From Alteromonas stellipolaris (GTDB lineage: Bacteria > Pseudomonadota > Gammaproteobacteria > Enterobacterales > Alteromonadaceae), in assembly GCF_001562115.1 (NCBI RefSeq), contig NZ_CP013926.1, forward strand, positions 2,294,001 to 2,358,000: a DNA stretch of 64,000 nt, in the 5' to 3' direction. The notes under the pieces were generated by a model that saw only the letters and a program-made list of their open reading frames with translations, searched no databases and was not told where the DNA came from. Shown in pieces: positions 29,302 to 38,844 of this stretch; within the stretch, counting starts at the first letter, position 1; each line of letters starts with the position of its first letter. Made by a program: the position numbers and the translations under genes.

Positions 29302-30421
29302 TACTATACTTATTTAAAATCGCTTCATCTCTTGAAAGGGATAAGTCGTGAGTCATCATTTCATTTACCATTTCATTCAGTGTGACTTTGGGTTTCCAAC
29401 CTAATTCACGCTCCGCTTTACTTGCATCCCCCCACAATACGTCCACTTCATTTGGGCGAAAATAAAAAGGATCTATTTTTACTACTACATCACCGACATT
29501 AAGGCTACTTATAAAGCTACCTAAAAGTGTTTCCGTTTTTTCTTTATCAATTGTATCTATTCGCGCTATTTCATCTACACCACTACCTTGCCAAGCAAGC
29601 GTGATACCTAGTTCAGCAAAACTCAATTCAACAAACTGCCTTACCGAGGTTTTACTTCCTGACGCGATGACATAATCTTCAGGTTTATCTTTCTGAAGCA
29701 TCAGCCATTGAGCTTCGACATAATCCTTAGCATGCCCCCAGTCCCTTTGTGCATCTAGGTTACCTAAGTATAGGCAATCTTGAAGACCATAAATCATACG
29801 CGCGATAGCTGAGGTAATTTTACGGGTAACAAAAGTTTTACCCCGTAGCTTAGACTCGTGATTGAATAAAATGCCGTTACAGGCAAACATCCCGTAAGAC
29901 TCTCGGTAATTAACGACAGACCAGTAAGCATATAATTTTGCAGTGGCATAAGGTGAGCGAGGATAAAACGGCGTAGTTTCACTTTGCCGAGGCTCTTGAA
30001 TTTTGCCATACAACTCAGACGTTGAAGCTTGATAGAACTTTACTTTATCAGCCTGTTTCAAGGTTCTAATTGCATCTAGTAGGCGTAAGGTACCAATAGC
30101 ATTTACGTCAGCTGTATTTTCTGGAGCGTTAAATGAAACATGTACGTGACTTTGCGCGGCTAAGTTATACACTTCTGTGGGTTCAATATCGGCCAGTAAT
30201 CTTACCAATGACAGTGGATCAGACATGTCGCCATAGTGTAGATAGAAATTATTTTTAGTCCCTTGGGGAGGCTGAACAAGATCGTGTACGCGATCTAAGT
30301 TTGGCAATGAAGCCCGTCGCCTTAACCCGTGAACTTCGTAGCCTTTACCCAGCAAAAAGCGCGATAGATATGCGCCGTCTTGCCCTGTAACCCCAGTGAT
30401 TAGTGCTATTTTCTTTGCCAT
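29294..30421 (-). CDS. gmd: GDP-mannose 4,6-dehydratase Gmd
   Basis: Gmd converts GDP-mannose to GDP-4-keto-6-deoxy-mannose. The 375-residue protein shows the NADP loop [37 protein letters not shown], the catalytic STSELYG and [12 protein letters not shown], and the typical end [19 protein letters not shown]. Every landmark of true Gmd is present, which sets it apart from LegB or PseB dehydratases. It is the first gene of the coupled run gmd, perosamine synthase, neuB, neuD, isomerase, neuA. Confidence 0.95.
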   Translation of the reverse strand: MAKKIALITGVTGQDGAYLSRFLLGKGYEVHGLRRRASLPNLDRVHDLVQPPQGTKNNFYLHYGDMSDPLSLVRLLADIEPTEVYNLAAQSHVHVSFNAPENTADVNAIGTLRLLDAIRTLKQADKVKFYQASTSELYGKIQEPRQSETTPFYPRSPYATAKLYAYWSVVNYRESYGMFACNGILFNHESKLRGKTFVTRKITSAIARMIYGLQDCLYLGNLDAQRDWGHAKDYVEAQWLMLQKDKPEDYVIASGSKTSVRQFVELSFAELGITLAWQGSGVDEIARIDTIDKEKTETLLGSFISSLNVGDVVVKIDPFYFRPNEVDVLWGDASKAERELGWKPKVTLNEMVNEMMTHDLSLSRDEAILNKYSNE

Positions 30422-30436
30422 TACCTGACCTTAAAA

Positions 30437-31516
30437 TTATTGTAAGTTAAGGGTCGTTATTCCAAACTCTTCAAACCTATCATATATAGACTCAATATGA
30501 TCTCGAAGCGTAAACCTGTCACTGCCGTAATGACGTGTGCCCATAGCGGCCAATTCATTTTCATTTAACATATAACAAATTGCCTCACACGCATTGCCTG
30601 ACAGTATTTTCATGTTAAATAAACTTGTTGAGTGTAAACCTACTACCTTTTCAGGCATACGACCTTGCGAGGCACACGCTAATTCATAAGGCTGATCGTG
30701 AAATTCTATTGTGTATCCCAAATCAGATAAAATCTGCGCCTTAGATTTTATATCTTCCGCTCTGTGAGCAAAGTAAATTAATGATGTTTTTGCATCATGG
30801 GACTTAGCAGCATGAGTCAAGATGTCGTAATAGCGCTTCGAATCAAGCAGGCCCTTTTCACATACCGGCGAGCCAATGAAATGCCGCTCTACGTTTTCAT
30901 TATGGTCGTGTAGTGCAAACTGCTGTCGAAGCAACGACAGTGTATTTCGAATAGAATGCTTACTATCATTAAATTCAAATATAGAAAAAAGGCGAAACTT
31001 CGTAGGATTGTGAGATATCCCCAATGAAGATTTTAGCTCCCATGCCAGCAATTTTCGCTCGGGGTTGTCTGAATGCATAGAAACAGGAAGCATATAATCG
31101 CTAGGTCGAATTATAAACTTTTCAAAAACATTCGTAGCGGCGCCATCATCCACTAATACCACGTTATCTGCATTGATATTACATGCAATATCTTGCATCC
31201 ATAGCTGTCGCAGGTCGCCAATTAATACCGTCGAAAAAGCACCTTTTGCAAATACAGAGATAAGATCTGAATAGGCGCCAATTCGCGAAGCTAAACTGCC
31301 TTCTTTAGGGATAGAGAGTAGCTTTACAGATTCAGGTTTCGCAATCTTATGCATTGCCTCAATTTGAAGCATAGAGTTTTCACAGAACGTAGCTGCATTC
31401 ACTACGGTAATACTGACCCGCCGTCCCATTTGATGCAAATATTCCAACGCACACCAATATTGAAATGGTGATGAGATGAGCATTAAAATCTTCAATTGAT
31501 GGTTGTCACTTGTCAT
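30437..31516 (-). CDS. Probable glycosyltransferase of GT52/sialyltransferase-like type, uncertain
   Basis: I do not recognise a close family. The N-terminus LKILMLISSPFQYWCALEYLHQ and the internal VLIGDLRQLWMQ and NVVLVDDGAA resemble the GT-B sialyl/polysialyltransferase group (GT52). The C-terminal half has EFHDQPYELA and VGLHSTSLFNMKIL, the latter resembling a nucleotide-binding loop of that group. At 359 residues the length fits. It sits just upstream of gmd and after the Stealth gene on the same strand. It could transfer the CMP-nonulosonate, or alternatively release a nucleotide from an intermediate. Confidence 0.5.
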   Translation of the reverse strand: MTSDNHQLKILMLISSPFQYWCALEYLHQMGRRVSITVVNAATFCENSMLQIEAMHKIAKPESVKLLSIPKEGSLASRIGAYSDLISVFAKGAFSTVLIGDLRQLWMQDIACNINADNVVLVDDGAATNVFEKFIIRPSDYMLPVSMHSDNPERKLLAWELKSSLGISHNPTKFRLFSIFEFNDSKHSIRNTLSLLRQQFALHDHNENVERHFIGSPVCEKGLLDSKRYYDILTHAAKSHDAKTSLIYFAHRAEDIKSKAQILSDLGYTIEFHDQPYELACASQGRMPEKVVGLHSTSLFNMKILSGNACEAICYMLNENELAAMGTRHYGSDRFTLRDHIESIYDRFEEFGITTLNLQ

Positions 31517-31654
31517 TTACTGTTTACCCAACGACAAAAACGTCTGCACTTTTAGAAACTTATATTGATATGACCATGAGTTTATCACCTATAAACCACA
31601 GGTCGTAAACTCCTTATTTATCGGCAGTAAACGTAAACAGTAAAGCTTTATTTT

Positions 31655-32653
31655 TTAAAGGGCTAATTCAGACACGAGTGGCGGGCCACAGAGCGCTTCT
31701 AAGTCACTTTTTACAAAGGGTAAACGGGGGTAAAGTGATTGATACTCGTTGATACAAAACATTTTCCGTTTGTTTTGACGAAACAAGTCAAAAAGAAACT
31801 TAATTTTTTCAGCCTCACCTTCTCGGCATAACTGAAAACTAAAATGTACCATGGGTTCGGTACCGCTTGTCTCAACGTTTTTATGTCGGTAGCAATAATG
31901 ATTGTGTAAGGATTCAAGCAAAAATTGGCTACGGTGCCTGAACTTGTGAGCTAAGTTATTTGTGAATTGAGCTGGAAATTTATCCCTAAGCGTTTCGATA
32001 ATTTGTCTATCCATAGGTTGAAACCCATGGCTTATATTTATAAAAGAGTGAGAAGGGAACCCGAGCATTTTTGCGGCATTCATCATGCCTTGCTGATATA
32101 GTGTTGGCTTTATTTCGGCGGTGTGTGAGACCCAATCACCATAAACTACAGGCAGCCCTTGCTTGAAGAAAAAGTCAGGCGCAACATTGCCCCCAAGCAT
32201 AAAATCATCGTTGCCATATATAAATTTCTGGCTCAACCCTGGAATTTTATCGATTAAAGATACTATGCTGCGGGTGTTAAATGTAGGCAGGTACTTTTCA
32301 TTTCCAGAAAATATAGCTTTGTGATCAACTATCTCGATGCGATCTTTATAAAGCTTTTTGGACTCTAAAAATGAAGGTATTTGACTATCGGTTACCAGCC
32401 AAATTTTCCTATACCAGGGGGCATGATGCTTTATTGAACGTAGACAATATCGCAGTTCGCTTGTCTGTATAAATCTTAGGTTATCAATCGACTGCTCTTC
32501 ATCTCCTGGATTACAACCTATATCAGAAGATAAAAAGGCCTGCCTTTTGGCACGGTGTTCAGGCGCATCTCCGTCTACCCAAAGTATAACGAAATCTATA
32601 CCACTTTCTTGACTAACTGGATCTGGGCTACTATTGGACGTAGATAAAGTCAT
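31655..32653 (-). CDS. Stealth-family sugar-phosphate transferase
   Basis: Stealth proteins transfer a sugar-1-phosphate from a nucleotide sugar, forming phosphodiester-linked glycans. The conserved regions are clear: CR1 as DFVILWVDGDAPEHR (about 20-34), CR2 as SELRYCLRSIKHHAPWYRK and IWLVTDSQIPSFL (about 65-97), CR3 as FIYGNDDFMLGG, and CR4 near the C-terminus (NDLRFLFD-like region weaker). The length, 332 residues, is typical. It lies 11 bases after maf and is probably co-transcribed. A 138-base gap without clear signals follows before the next gene. Confidence 0.85.
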   Translation of the reverse strand: MTLSTSNSSPDPVSQESGIDFVILWVDGDAPEHRAKRQAFLSSDIGCNPGDEEQSIDNLRFIQTSELRYCLRSIKHHAPWYRKIWLVTDSQIPSFLESKKLYKDRIEIVDHKAIFSGNEKYLPTFNTRSIVSLIDKIPGLSQKFIYGNDDFMLGGNVAPDFFFKQGLPVVYGDWVSHTAEIKPTLYQQGMMNAAKMLGFPSHSFINISHGFQPMDRQIIETLRDKFPAQFTNNLAHKFRHRSQFLLESLHNHYCYRHKNVETSGTEPMVHFSFQLCREGEAEKIKFLFDLFRQNKRKMFCINEYQSLYPRLPFVKSDLEALCGPPLVSELAL

Positions 32654-32664
32654 AAGTGCTTGGC

Positions 32665-35600
32665 TTAGCGCGTTTTTCGGTCAATAAATATTTGTTTCAT
32701 GCTCTGGTATTTTTCATCATTTATTTTTCGACCGAGAATATCTAAAACCTTAATATGCGGGAGATAATAGACCCTATCACCATTACCTAATAATAATTCC
32801 TGCTCATCCAAACGACGTTGGCTGAGTAATAAAAAGTCGGAACCACTATAAGCATAAATCCCCTCAAGTGAGAGTAATCGCTTATCGAACCAAGGTGTAT
32901 CCGCTGCGTCATCGTTATAAATCAACTTGGGAACAAAAACCACACCATTAATGCCACTAATTATTGAAAGTACAGCAAAATTCAATCCAGTTTCATCGTT
33001 ACATGACACGGAGTACCCTTCTGTTAAATAACTTCCAGGGATGTAAACTGAATTGCCGTCCTCGATAAACAATGACTCTATATTTTTTGCGACTTCTCTT
33101 ACTATCACATATCGCTTCTGATTCGCTTCTTTATTTGAAGGTTCAAGGTTAGTGGTTAACAATGCGGCAGGGTTTTTCTGGTCTCTATATTCGTCCACAA
33201 TAGAAATGAATGTGCTATTTCGGCCAATTGGCGCACTGCTTTCGATATCAATATTAAAAGGTTTTGAGGATAAGTAGTTTCTTAATAAAATTTCTCTACG
33301 TTTACCCATAAAACTAGTAATACCATCCAGCTCGAATCGAGCATGTGCAAAACCATCACGAATATACTTTAAGTAGCGTTTCCATATAGAAAGGAGTTCG
33401 CTACTTAATGAAATCATCCGTGTTTCATCACTTAAATTAGCCACTTTAGTGAGTGAGCTATTAATGTAATTTAACGTGCCATTTAGGTAAAAGAATAGAA
33501 GAGAGTTTTTGTTCAGCAAAGATTTGACCACAAAGTTCCTTTGCTCTTCTATTAGCACTGTTAAATCTTCTTTGCTCTCTAATTCTGTAGGTACTAATAG
33601 ATGAAATTGAGAAAGCTCTTCTATTAATACATTACTGTCGTAGCGATTGTTAAATCGCTTTTCAAAGTCATCAAAATCTAGCTCTTTAAAAACCTGTTGC
33701 TTCATTGCTTCAACTGCGGCATCTCTTTGAGCAGCGCTACAAACTAAAATAGCGTCCTCTTTGCGAAGCGGTTTAGTTCCCGCTATTTTCGCGCCATCAT
33801 TTAGGTTATAAACTTCGGCTTTCTTCACTGACAAAACATTTTCTAATACAGATTTAGATACTTTAAATTCATATTTCGTTTTTACCACGGGCCTAAAATT
33901 TCCAGGCAGAATCAAAGATGTATTGTTTTCAGCGGTGTAATCGTACAGTTCGTTGCCTTTCTCACTGTAATACCCTGAAGATTTCGAATGATGATAATTT
34001 TCATCTACAAACCCCATATCAGTCCCAAACAGATAAAACTGCTCAAAGCCGATTTCAGTCAGCAGATTCATAGCGAAATTAGTGACGGTAGGGTATGCGG
34101 CATCAAGAGCCCCAAAGGTCTTTTTGGGGTACAGTTCCGCAATAGACACTGTTGAAGCTTCACCTTGTTTAAATGCTAAATACACATCTTTGTACAAGTT
34201 ACAGGTGTCAGGATGAATTCCGTTGCAGCTTATTAAACTGATTTGTTTTAAGTAATCTGGCGCATTAACACGAATCGCCCAATCATAGGTAGACCGATTT
34301 GATTCAATTTCTGCGTGAAAATGAGGCGTAATACCGTGTTTATAAAGTGTTTGAAGCGCCGTTCCACAAGAAACAATAATTGCGGCATCAGCTTCTTCTT
34401 TAATCAAAGGAATGAGATCGTCAAGCGAAGGGCCATTACCAACAATAAAAACCGGTACTTCTTTGTGAATAGATTCTAAATGAGTCGAAGGCTTATAACG
34501 CATCAGTGGCATGTGGTGCTTTATCGCTGAATGTGTGTGCGAAAGACCATATTTTGCATTATCGAGATAGTCACCCATCGCAATAATAACCTGTAACTGC
34601 TCTCTTAGTTGAGATACGGCGGTTACTAACCCTTGATTATAATAAGACTGATAAAAATATGAATTGGCCAACACATAGGGACCAATAGACTGAAACTGAA
34701 CCAATAAATCATTAATTAGATTGCTTCCATCGTCTCCAATATTTAAGTAAAGACGACGTTCTTTTTTATTGAAATAATCTAAAATTTTAGCCCAATCAAC
34801 GCTATATAAAGACGCGTAAAAGAAGTCTTTATTAGGTTCGCAAATAAATAATTTTTCTATATCGAAGTTTTCTACAAAATACTCGAAATCGTACCCAGCA
34901 GCCAAACCAAAAAAGATAGTCGATTTTACTTTTTCTGGTAACTGTCCCGACTCTTCTTCAAAGCCCTGTAGTACTTTCTCGCATTCTGTAACCAACTGAT
35001 AGTGGGTATAATTGCGAAGCTTTTTCCCTTTATAACCGAGCACTAAACTGTCTTTATGAGGGTGCTGAGTAAAGTTTTTAAAGCTGTGATGGGCTTCATT
35101 TTCCGGCGCGTTACCATAGAAAAGAGCCCCAGTGGCTTTATAGCAAATATTGATGCTGCCATCGGCGAGTGCAATGGGCTCCCACACGGCCGGAGAATAT
35201 GCTAAAAACTCTTTATATAATTCGGGGAAATACTGTTTTAGTGCATCAAGATTACGCAGCTTGGTGCTTTCATCAAGAAAGCTTTGATCCCAATTAAACT
35301 GATGCTTAATTTGAGTCCAAGGGGAAATATAATTAACAATAGGATTGAGTGTGGTGCGTTTAAATCGCCAATGCTCAAACTCATCCCAGGTCAGGGTTTT
35401 AAGGCCACTTTCAACTTGGTCGAACGTTGGATTATTAAAATGCTTGTATAACGCAAATTTTGTTAAACCTAAATGTTCTTGTAGCTCACTAATATCACTA
35501 TATAAACTACTTCCATCGCTGCCTATTTGTAGAAATAAAGCAATTCCCGCTTTCTTCGCATCACTAAGAATATCTTTCCAATTAATGGATGAAAGTGAGC

Positions 35601-36048
35601 AAATAAAATAATCAACATTAGGTTCGTAAACGACAATATTTTTATATTTCTGGCACGCTATCAGTTCTTCAAGGTGATAACCTAGCCCCAACCCCAGAAC
35701 GACCAATGTATCTGTAGCAGTGGTGACACCTGATTCTTCGACAGACACATCAAGTCTATCATTCAAATATGCACGCAAATGCCCACTTACTTCTTCTTTT
35801 GGTGAGATCCCATAAAGTACTTGACCAGTCTGAATGTCGACAATATTCAACTCGCCGAATCTATTGCACATTATCGTAGAAGACGTGGCTTCTTGATTGA
35901 CGAAAAATTTTAGTAAAGAGGGAATTTGACGTCTAAAAGCCTCAACACCTTCGTGATGACGCCGCTGAATTGATTTCGCAACTTCTTGTTCAATATTCTG
36001 TTGCTTTTGTTCGTCTTCATCAATGTGAAACTGAATTTGGTTTAGCAT
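32665..36048 (-). CDS. maf: Motility accessory factor Maf, flagellin nonulosonate transferase
   Basis: Maf proteins transfer pseudaminic, legionaminic or related acids onto Ser/Thr of flagellin in the cytosol. The DUF115/MptE-like core is near residues 505-700, with VPVFIVGNGPSLDDLI, ISCNGIHPD and FGTDMGF. At 1127 residues it is long for the family. The N-terminal part carries two similar blocks, about 115-220 (VLGLGLGYHLEELI, YEPNVDYF, QIGSDGS) and 376-480 (FFGLAAGYDFEYF, CEPNKDFF, NIGDDGS), an internal duplication. It starts 2 bases after the FliT-like gene, so it is coupled to the fliDST genes. Base composition is AT-richer than its neighbours to the right. Confidence 0.92.
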   Translation of the reverse strand: MLNQIQFHIDEDEQKQQNIEQEVAKSIQRRHHEGVEAFRRQIPSLLKFFVNQEATSSTIMCNRFGELNIVDIQTGQVLYGISPKEEVSGHLRAYLNDRLDVSVEESGVTTATDTLVVLGLGLGYHLEELIACQKYKNIVVYEPNVDYFICSLSSINWKDILSDAKKAGIALFLQIGSDGSSLYSDISELQEHLGLTKFALYKHFNNPTFDQVESGLKTLTWDEFEHWRFKRTTLNPIVNYISPWTQIKHQFNWDQSFLDESTKLRNLDALKQYFPELYKEFLAYSPAVWEPIALADGSINICYKATGALFYGNAPENEAHHSFKNFTQHPHKDSLVLGYKGKKLRNYTHYQLVTECEKVLQGFEEESGQLPEKVKSTIFFGLAAGYDFEYFVENFDIEKLFICEPNKDFFYASLYSVDWAKILDYFNKKERRLYLNIGDDGSNLINDLLVQFQSIGPYVLANSYFYQSYYNQGLVTAVSQLREQLQVIIAMGDYLDNAKYGLSHTHSAIKHHMPLMRYKPSTHLESIHKEVPVFIVGNGPSLDDLIPLIKEEADAAIIVSCGTALQTLYKHGITPHFHAEIESNRSTYDWAIRVNAPDYLKQISLISCNGIHPDTCNLYKDVYLAFKQGEASTVSIAELYPKKTFGALDAAYPTVTNFAMNLLTEIGFEQFYLFGTDMGFVDENYHHSKSSGYYSEKGNELYDYTAENNTSLILPGNFRPVVKTKYEFKVSKSVLENVLSVKKAEVYNLNDGAKIAGTKPLRKEDAILVCSAAQRDAAVEAMKQQVFKELDFDDFEKRFNNRYDSNVLIEELSQFHLLVPTELESKEDLTVLIEEQRNFVVKSLLNKNSLLFFYLNGTLNYINSSLTKVANLSDETRMISLSSELLSIWKRYLKYIRDGFAHARFELDGITSFMGKRREILLRNYLSSKPFNIDIESSAPIGRNSTFISIVDEYRDQKNPAALLTTNLEPSNKEANQKRYVIVREVAKNIESLFIEDGNSVYIPGSYLTEGYSVSCNDETGLNFAVLSIISGINGVVFVPKLIYNDDAADTPWFDKRLLSLEGIYAYSGSDFLLLSQRRLDEQELLLGNGDRVYYLPHIKVLDILGRKINDEKYQSMKQIFIDRKTR

Positions 36049-36050
36049 GA

Positions 36051-36365
36051 TTATTTATATTTCTTTAATGCTGCCCGCCCACGAGAATATTGAACGGCTT
36101 CGTCTTTAGCACTATCTAGCAAACCACGCGCCAATTTCTCTAATTTATTATTTATCTCTAACTCTTTAGCAGCGAAAGCTTTTTCTACTTCGGAGTCCAT
36201 TTGCTTCAGCGCCCGCCTTATTACACGGTCGCGTAATTGAACCAAAGATCTAAAATTTTCAGTAGGAATTGGGGCGTCAGAAGGCACCAAACAGGCAGCT
36301 AATTTTTCATTAACTACCTGTAAGAATAAAGGAGTGAGTTCGTGATTAAAAATAACCTGGTTCAC
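36051..36365 (-). CDS. Small FliT-position protein downstream of fliS
   Basis: This 104-residue helical protein is not recognisable from motif. It lies directly after fliS, overlapping by 4 bases, where Vibrio and Enterobacteria carry flaI or fliT-type cap chaperones. Charged helices (RDRVIRRALKQMDSEVEKAF, ELEINNKLEKLARGLL) fit a small coiled chaperone. It is most likely the FliT-type chaperone for FliD; direct sequence support is thin. Confidence 0.6.
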   Translation of the reverse strand: MNQVIFNHELTPLFLQVVNEKLAACLVPSDAPIPTENFRSLVQLRDRVIRRALKQMDSEVEKAFAAKELEINNKLEKLARGLLDSAKDEAVQYSRGRAALKKYK

Positions 36366-36790
36366 ATAGCTTGACGATTTTGACGCTGAGCTTCAAAGGC
36401 CTCTTGCTTTGCAGTTTCAGGAATTTGTACCCACGCGTCTCGAATAGGTGTTAATAGGCTAGACACTTCATCAAGTAACTTCAAGTCGTTATTTACATGC
36501 GCATCATTTAAACGCTGAATCATGTAGTCATATAGATTAAACATGTTCTGCGCTACTTCACCACCAATTTCAAGATCTAACGTATCACGCAAGTGCATGA
36601 GGATAGCGCTTGTTTTAGAGATAAAATCTGCTTTAGTGATAAGATCTTTTCTTTCCATTGCACCTTTGGCATAGGCGATTCGATCTAACGCGCCTTGCAG
36701 CAGCATGAGTGTAAGCTTATGCGGATCCGCAGACGCTATATCTTGTTTTAGGTTACCTTTGCGGTAAGCGTTAATGCCTTTAAGTGCCAT
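36362..36790 (-). CDS. fliS: Flagellin export chaperone FliS
   Basis: FliS binds the C-terminus of newly made flagellin and prevents early polymerisation before export. The 142-residue protein begins LKGINAYRKGNLKQDIASADPHKLTLMLL, in part GINAYRKG, and continues with the family stretch MLLQGALDRIAYAKGAMER and the FNLYDYMIQRL helix. Length and order after fliD are as expected. The 4-base overlap with the following gene suggests coupling. Confidence 0.95.
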   Translation of the reverse strand: MALKGINAYRKGNLKQDIASADPHKLTLMLLQGALDRIAYAKGAMERKDLITKADFISKTSAILMHLRDTLDLEIGGEVAQNMFNLYDYMIQRLNDAHVNNDLKLLDEVSSLLTPIRDAWVQIPETAKQEAFEAQRQNRQAM

Positions 36791-36808
36791 AAAATCTCCG
36801 AAAACTTC

Positions 36809-38242
36809 TTAGCCTAGTGAAGCAAGTAATGCTGAACTAGTCTGGTTTAGCTGAGCAACAGTTTGGTCTAGATTCAAATACTTATCTCGAAGAATTTCTT
36901 CATAGCTAAGCATTCTTAGTTCCAATGTCTCTCGCTCGTCGTACAAATCATCTCTATCGTCTTTGGCTGACCGTTCACGCAAACTAATGAGGCCACTGTA
37001 AGAGGTATATTGGTTTGCAAATTCATAAAGCCGTACCGCAACACCTTCATCGTCATCAGTAAATAGCGATGCTATTTCATCAAAATTATCTTCAAGGGCA
37101 TCTGCAAGACGATCTTCACCTGAACCCAATCCATAGTCGGTTGTGCCAATTTCTAGTTTACCATCGTCATCAAATTCTATCCCTAATTGGAATAAGCCCC
37201 CCAACGCAGATGCGCTGTTACTGTCACCAACTATACTGGCCAAACCTGATTGAATTCCGCGCAATAAAGAATCTCCAGCCAACGCGCCATCATCTTCTAA
37301 CTCTGACTCGCCGTATTTAGTTAGCAGGCCTATTTCGTCAATCAAACTATTATAGTTTTCTACGAAATCACGAATTTTTTTATCGAGGCCTTCCTTGTCG
37401 TAACCAATTTCCAATTTTGTCGAAAGAAAATCACCGACGGCGTCTTTAGGCGAAATTTCATTCACTTCAAAAGACACGTTTTGAATGGTGTTTTCAAATT
37501 CATTGGATTCACTTTCAACCGCGATACCGTCTATATAAGCAATCGCATTTTGTGCAGATTCGATATTCGCAGGGTCGATGCTACCTGCCCCACCAGTAGT
37601 AGAAAGCCTATCTAACTCGGCGTTACCATTATCATTGGTGATAACCAAATCATTGCCCGTACCCGTTTCACTAGAGCTAAACACTAAACGAGGGCCGGCA
37701 GCTGTGCCGGTATCGATAATGTTGGCAGTTACACCGAAATTATCATCTGCGTTATTAATTTTTTCTCTAAGCGCGGTTAATGAGGTACCCGCAGTAATAT
37801 CGATGGTAAAGCTGTCGCTTCCGCCTACGTCAAACGTAAGTGAGCCAGTACCTGATGTGAGTACTGGATCTGAACTGGCGGTAAACGCGCCATCGTCGGT
37901 AGTAATTCGGCTGCCTTGGGCTAATTGCTCAACTACAATATCGTAGGAACCACGGAGGGCTGAATTAGATGCTTCTGCAGAAAGTACATCGTCATCTTCA
38001 GAAGGGTTAGTAATAGTGGGTTCACGACCATTGATATCGTTATCGCTTCGTAGATCGTCTACCGCATCTTTAAAATCAGAAAATTTGGATTTAATCTGAC
38101 CTAACCCTGAGATTTCAGCTTCAATCTGTTCTTCTTTCGCATTCAGCCGATCTTCTTTGGGCTGACGCTCAGCGGTAAGAAGCTGCTGAACTAGGTCGTC
38201 AAGTGCTAAACCTGAACCTACACCTAATGATTGAATTGTCAT
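36809..38242 (-). CDS. fliD: Flagellar filament cap protein FliD
   Basis: FliD forms the cap at the filament tip and guides flagellin polymerisation. The 477-residue protein opens IQSLGVGSGLALDDLVQQLL, the FliD N-terminal helix. The C-terminal domain ends RDKYLNLDQTVAQLNQTSSALLASLG, in part DQTVAQLNQTSS, as in other FliD. The middle is Asp/Glu/Gly/Ser-rich, typical of an exposed cap domain. It lies 24 bases downstream of flaG and 18 bases ahead of fliS. Confidence 0.96.
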   Translation of the reverse strand: MTIQSLGVGSGLALDDLVQQLLTAERQPKEDRLNAKEEQIEAEISGLGQIKSKFSDFKDAVDDLRSDNDINGREPTITNPSEDDDVLSAEASNSALRGSYDIVVEQLAQGSRITTDDGAFTASSDPVLTSGTGSLTFDVGGSDSFTIDITAGTSLTALREKINNADDNFGVTANIIDTGTAAGPRLVFSSSETGTGNDLVITNDNGNAELDRLSTTGGAGSIDPANIESAQNAIAYIDGIAVESESNEFENTIQNVSFEVNEISPKDAVGDFLSTKLEIGYDKEGLDKKIRDFVENYNSLIDEIGLLTKYGESELEDDGALAGDSLLRGIQSGLASIVGDSNSASALGGLFQLGIEFDDDGKLEIGTTDYGLGSGEDRLADALEDNFDEIASLFTDDDEGVAVRLYEFANQYTSYSGLISLRERSAKDDRDDLYDERETLELRMLSYEEILRDKYLNLDQTVAQLNQTSSALLASLG

Positions 38243-38266
38243 ACTTTACCTCGTTAAACACGGTTG

Positions 38267-38755
38267 CTAGACGCGATTATTAATAAATACCCCTACACTG
38301 TCGCCTACGTCTTGCTGTAAATCTTGAATACGTTCAGCAAGCGCTAATACTTCTTCAGAGGGTATTTGTCTTATTACATCACCAGACTCAGAATCTTTTA
38401 CCGTGACAACCGAGCGCTTAGTTTCATCATCAATAGAAAACGCCAAGTTTCTATTTTGCGTTTGCAAGAATGATTCAACTTCTTGAACAGCGTTCTCTAG
38501 CGAAGCTTGATTCTCTTCTTCTGATACTTTATCGGCTAACGTACCAGAACCTTGAGCCAAATTTTGTACACTAGATACACCGTTTTTAAGCGCCGTATTT
38601 GTTCCACTACTATTTGCTTGCTGTTGGCCAGCACTATTATTTTCACTGTCGTTGCTCGCTTTACCTGAGCTCTCGTTAGGCGCAACTTTAGACACCGTTG
38701 CGGATTCAGAAGCTAATGCAAAAGCCTGACCAGTTTGATTATTTACGATTTCCAC
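38267..38755 (-). CDS. flaG: FlaG family protein
   Basis: FlaG proteins accompany flagellin and fliD in polar flagellar loci and affect filament length; their mechanism is poorly known. The first 80 residues are Ser/Asn/Gln-rich and probably disordered. The C-terminal FlaG domain (about 85-162) reads FLQTQNRNLAFSIDDETK and IRQIPSEEVLALAERIQDL. It starts at GTG, with an AGGGGGG ribosome site close by. It is the first gene of flaG-fliD-fliS-fliT-like-maf. Confidence 0.9.
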   Translation of the reverse strand: MEIVNNQTGQAFALASESATVSKVAPNESSGKASNDSENNSAGQQQANSSGTNTALKNGVSSVQNLAQGSGTLADKVSEEENQASLENAVQEVESFLQTQNRNLAFSIDDETKRSVVTVKDSESGDVIRQIPSEEVLALAERIQDLQQDVGDSVGVFINNRV

Positions 38756-38783
38756 TTATTTCACCCCCCTTTTGAAACGACAA

Positions 38784-38815
38784 AACGGGCCCTTGCAAAT
38801 AAGCAAGCACCCGTT
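38784..38815 (-). terminator. Imperfect hairpin after the third flagellin
   Basis: AACGGG/CCCGTT and CTTGC/GCAAG form a stem with a 2-base internal mismatch around a 6-base loop. On the minus strand TTTTGTCGTTTC follows. It likely ends most flagellin transcripts, with some read-through into flaG-fliD. Confidence 0.5.
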
Positions 38816-38844
38816 ACATTCCAACTAAGGTATTAAATTATAGC

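Noticed and set aside
29294..30421. Assignment of this gene as LegB (legionaminic pathway)
   Set aside because: It carries all true Gmd landmarks such as GVTGQDG and RPNEVD, not those of LegB.
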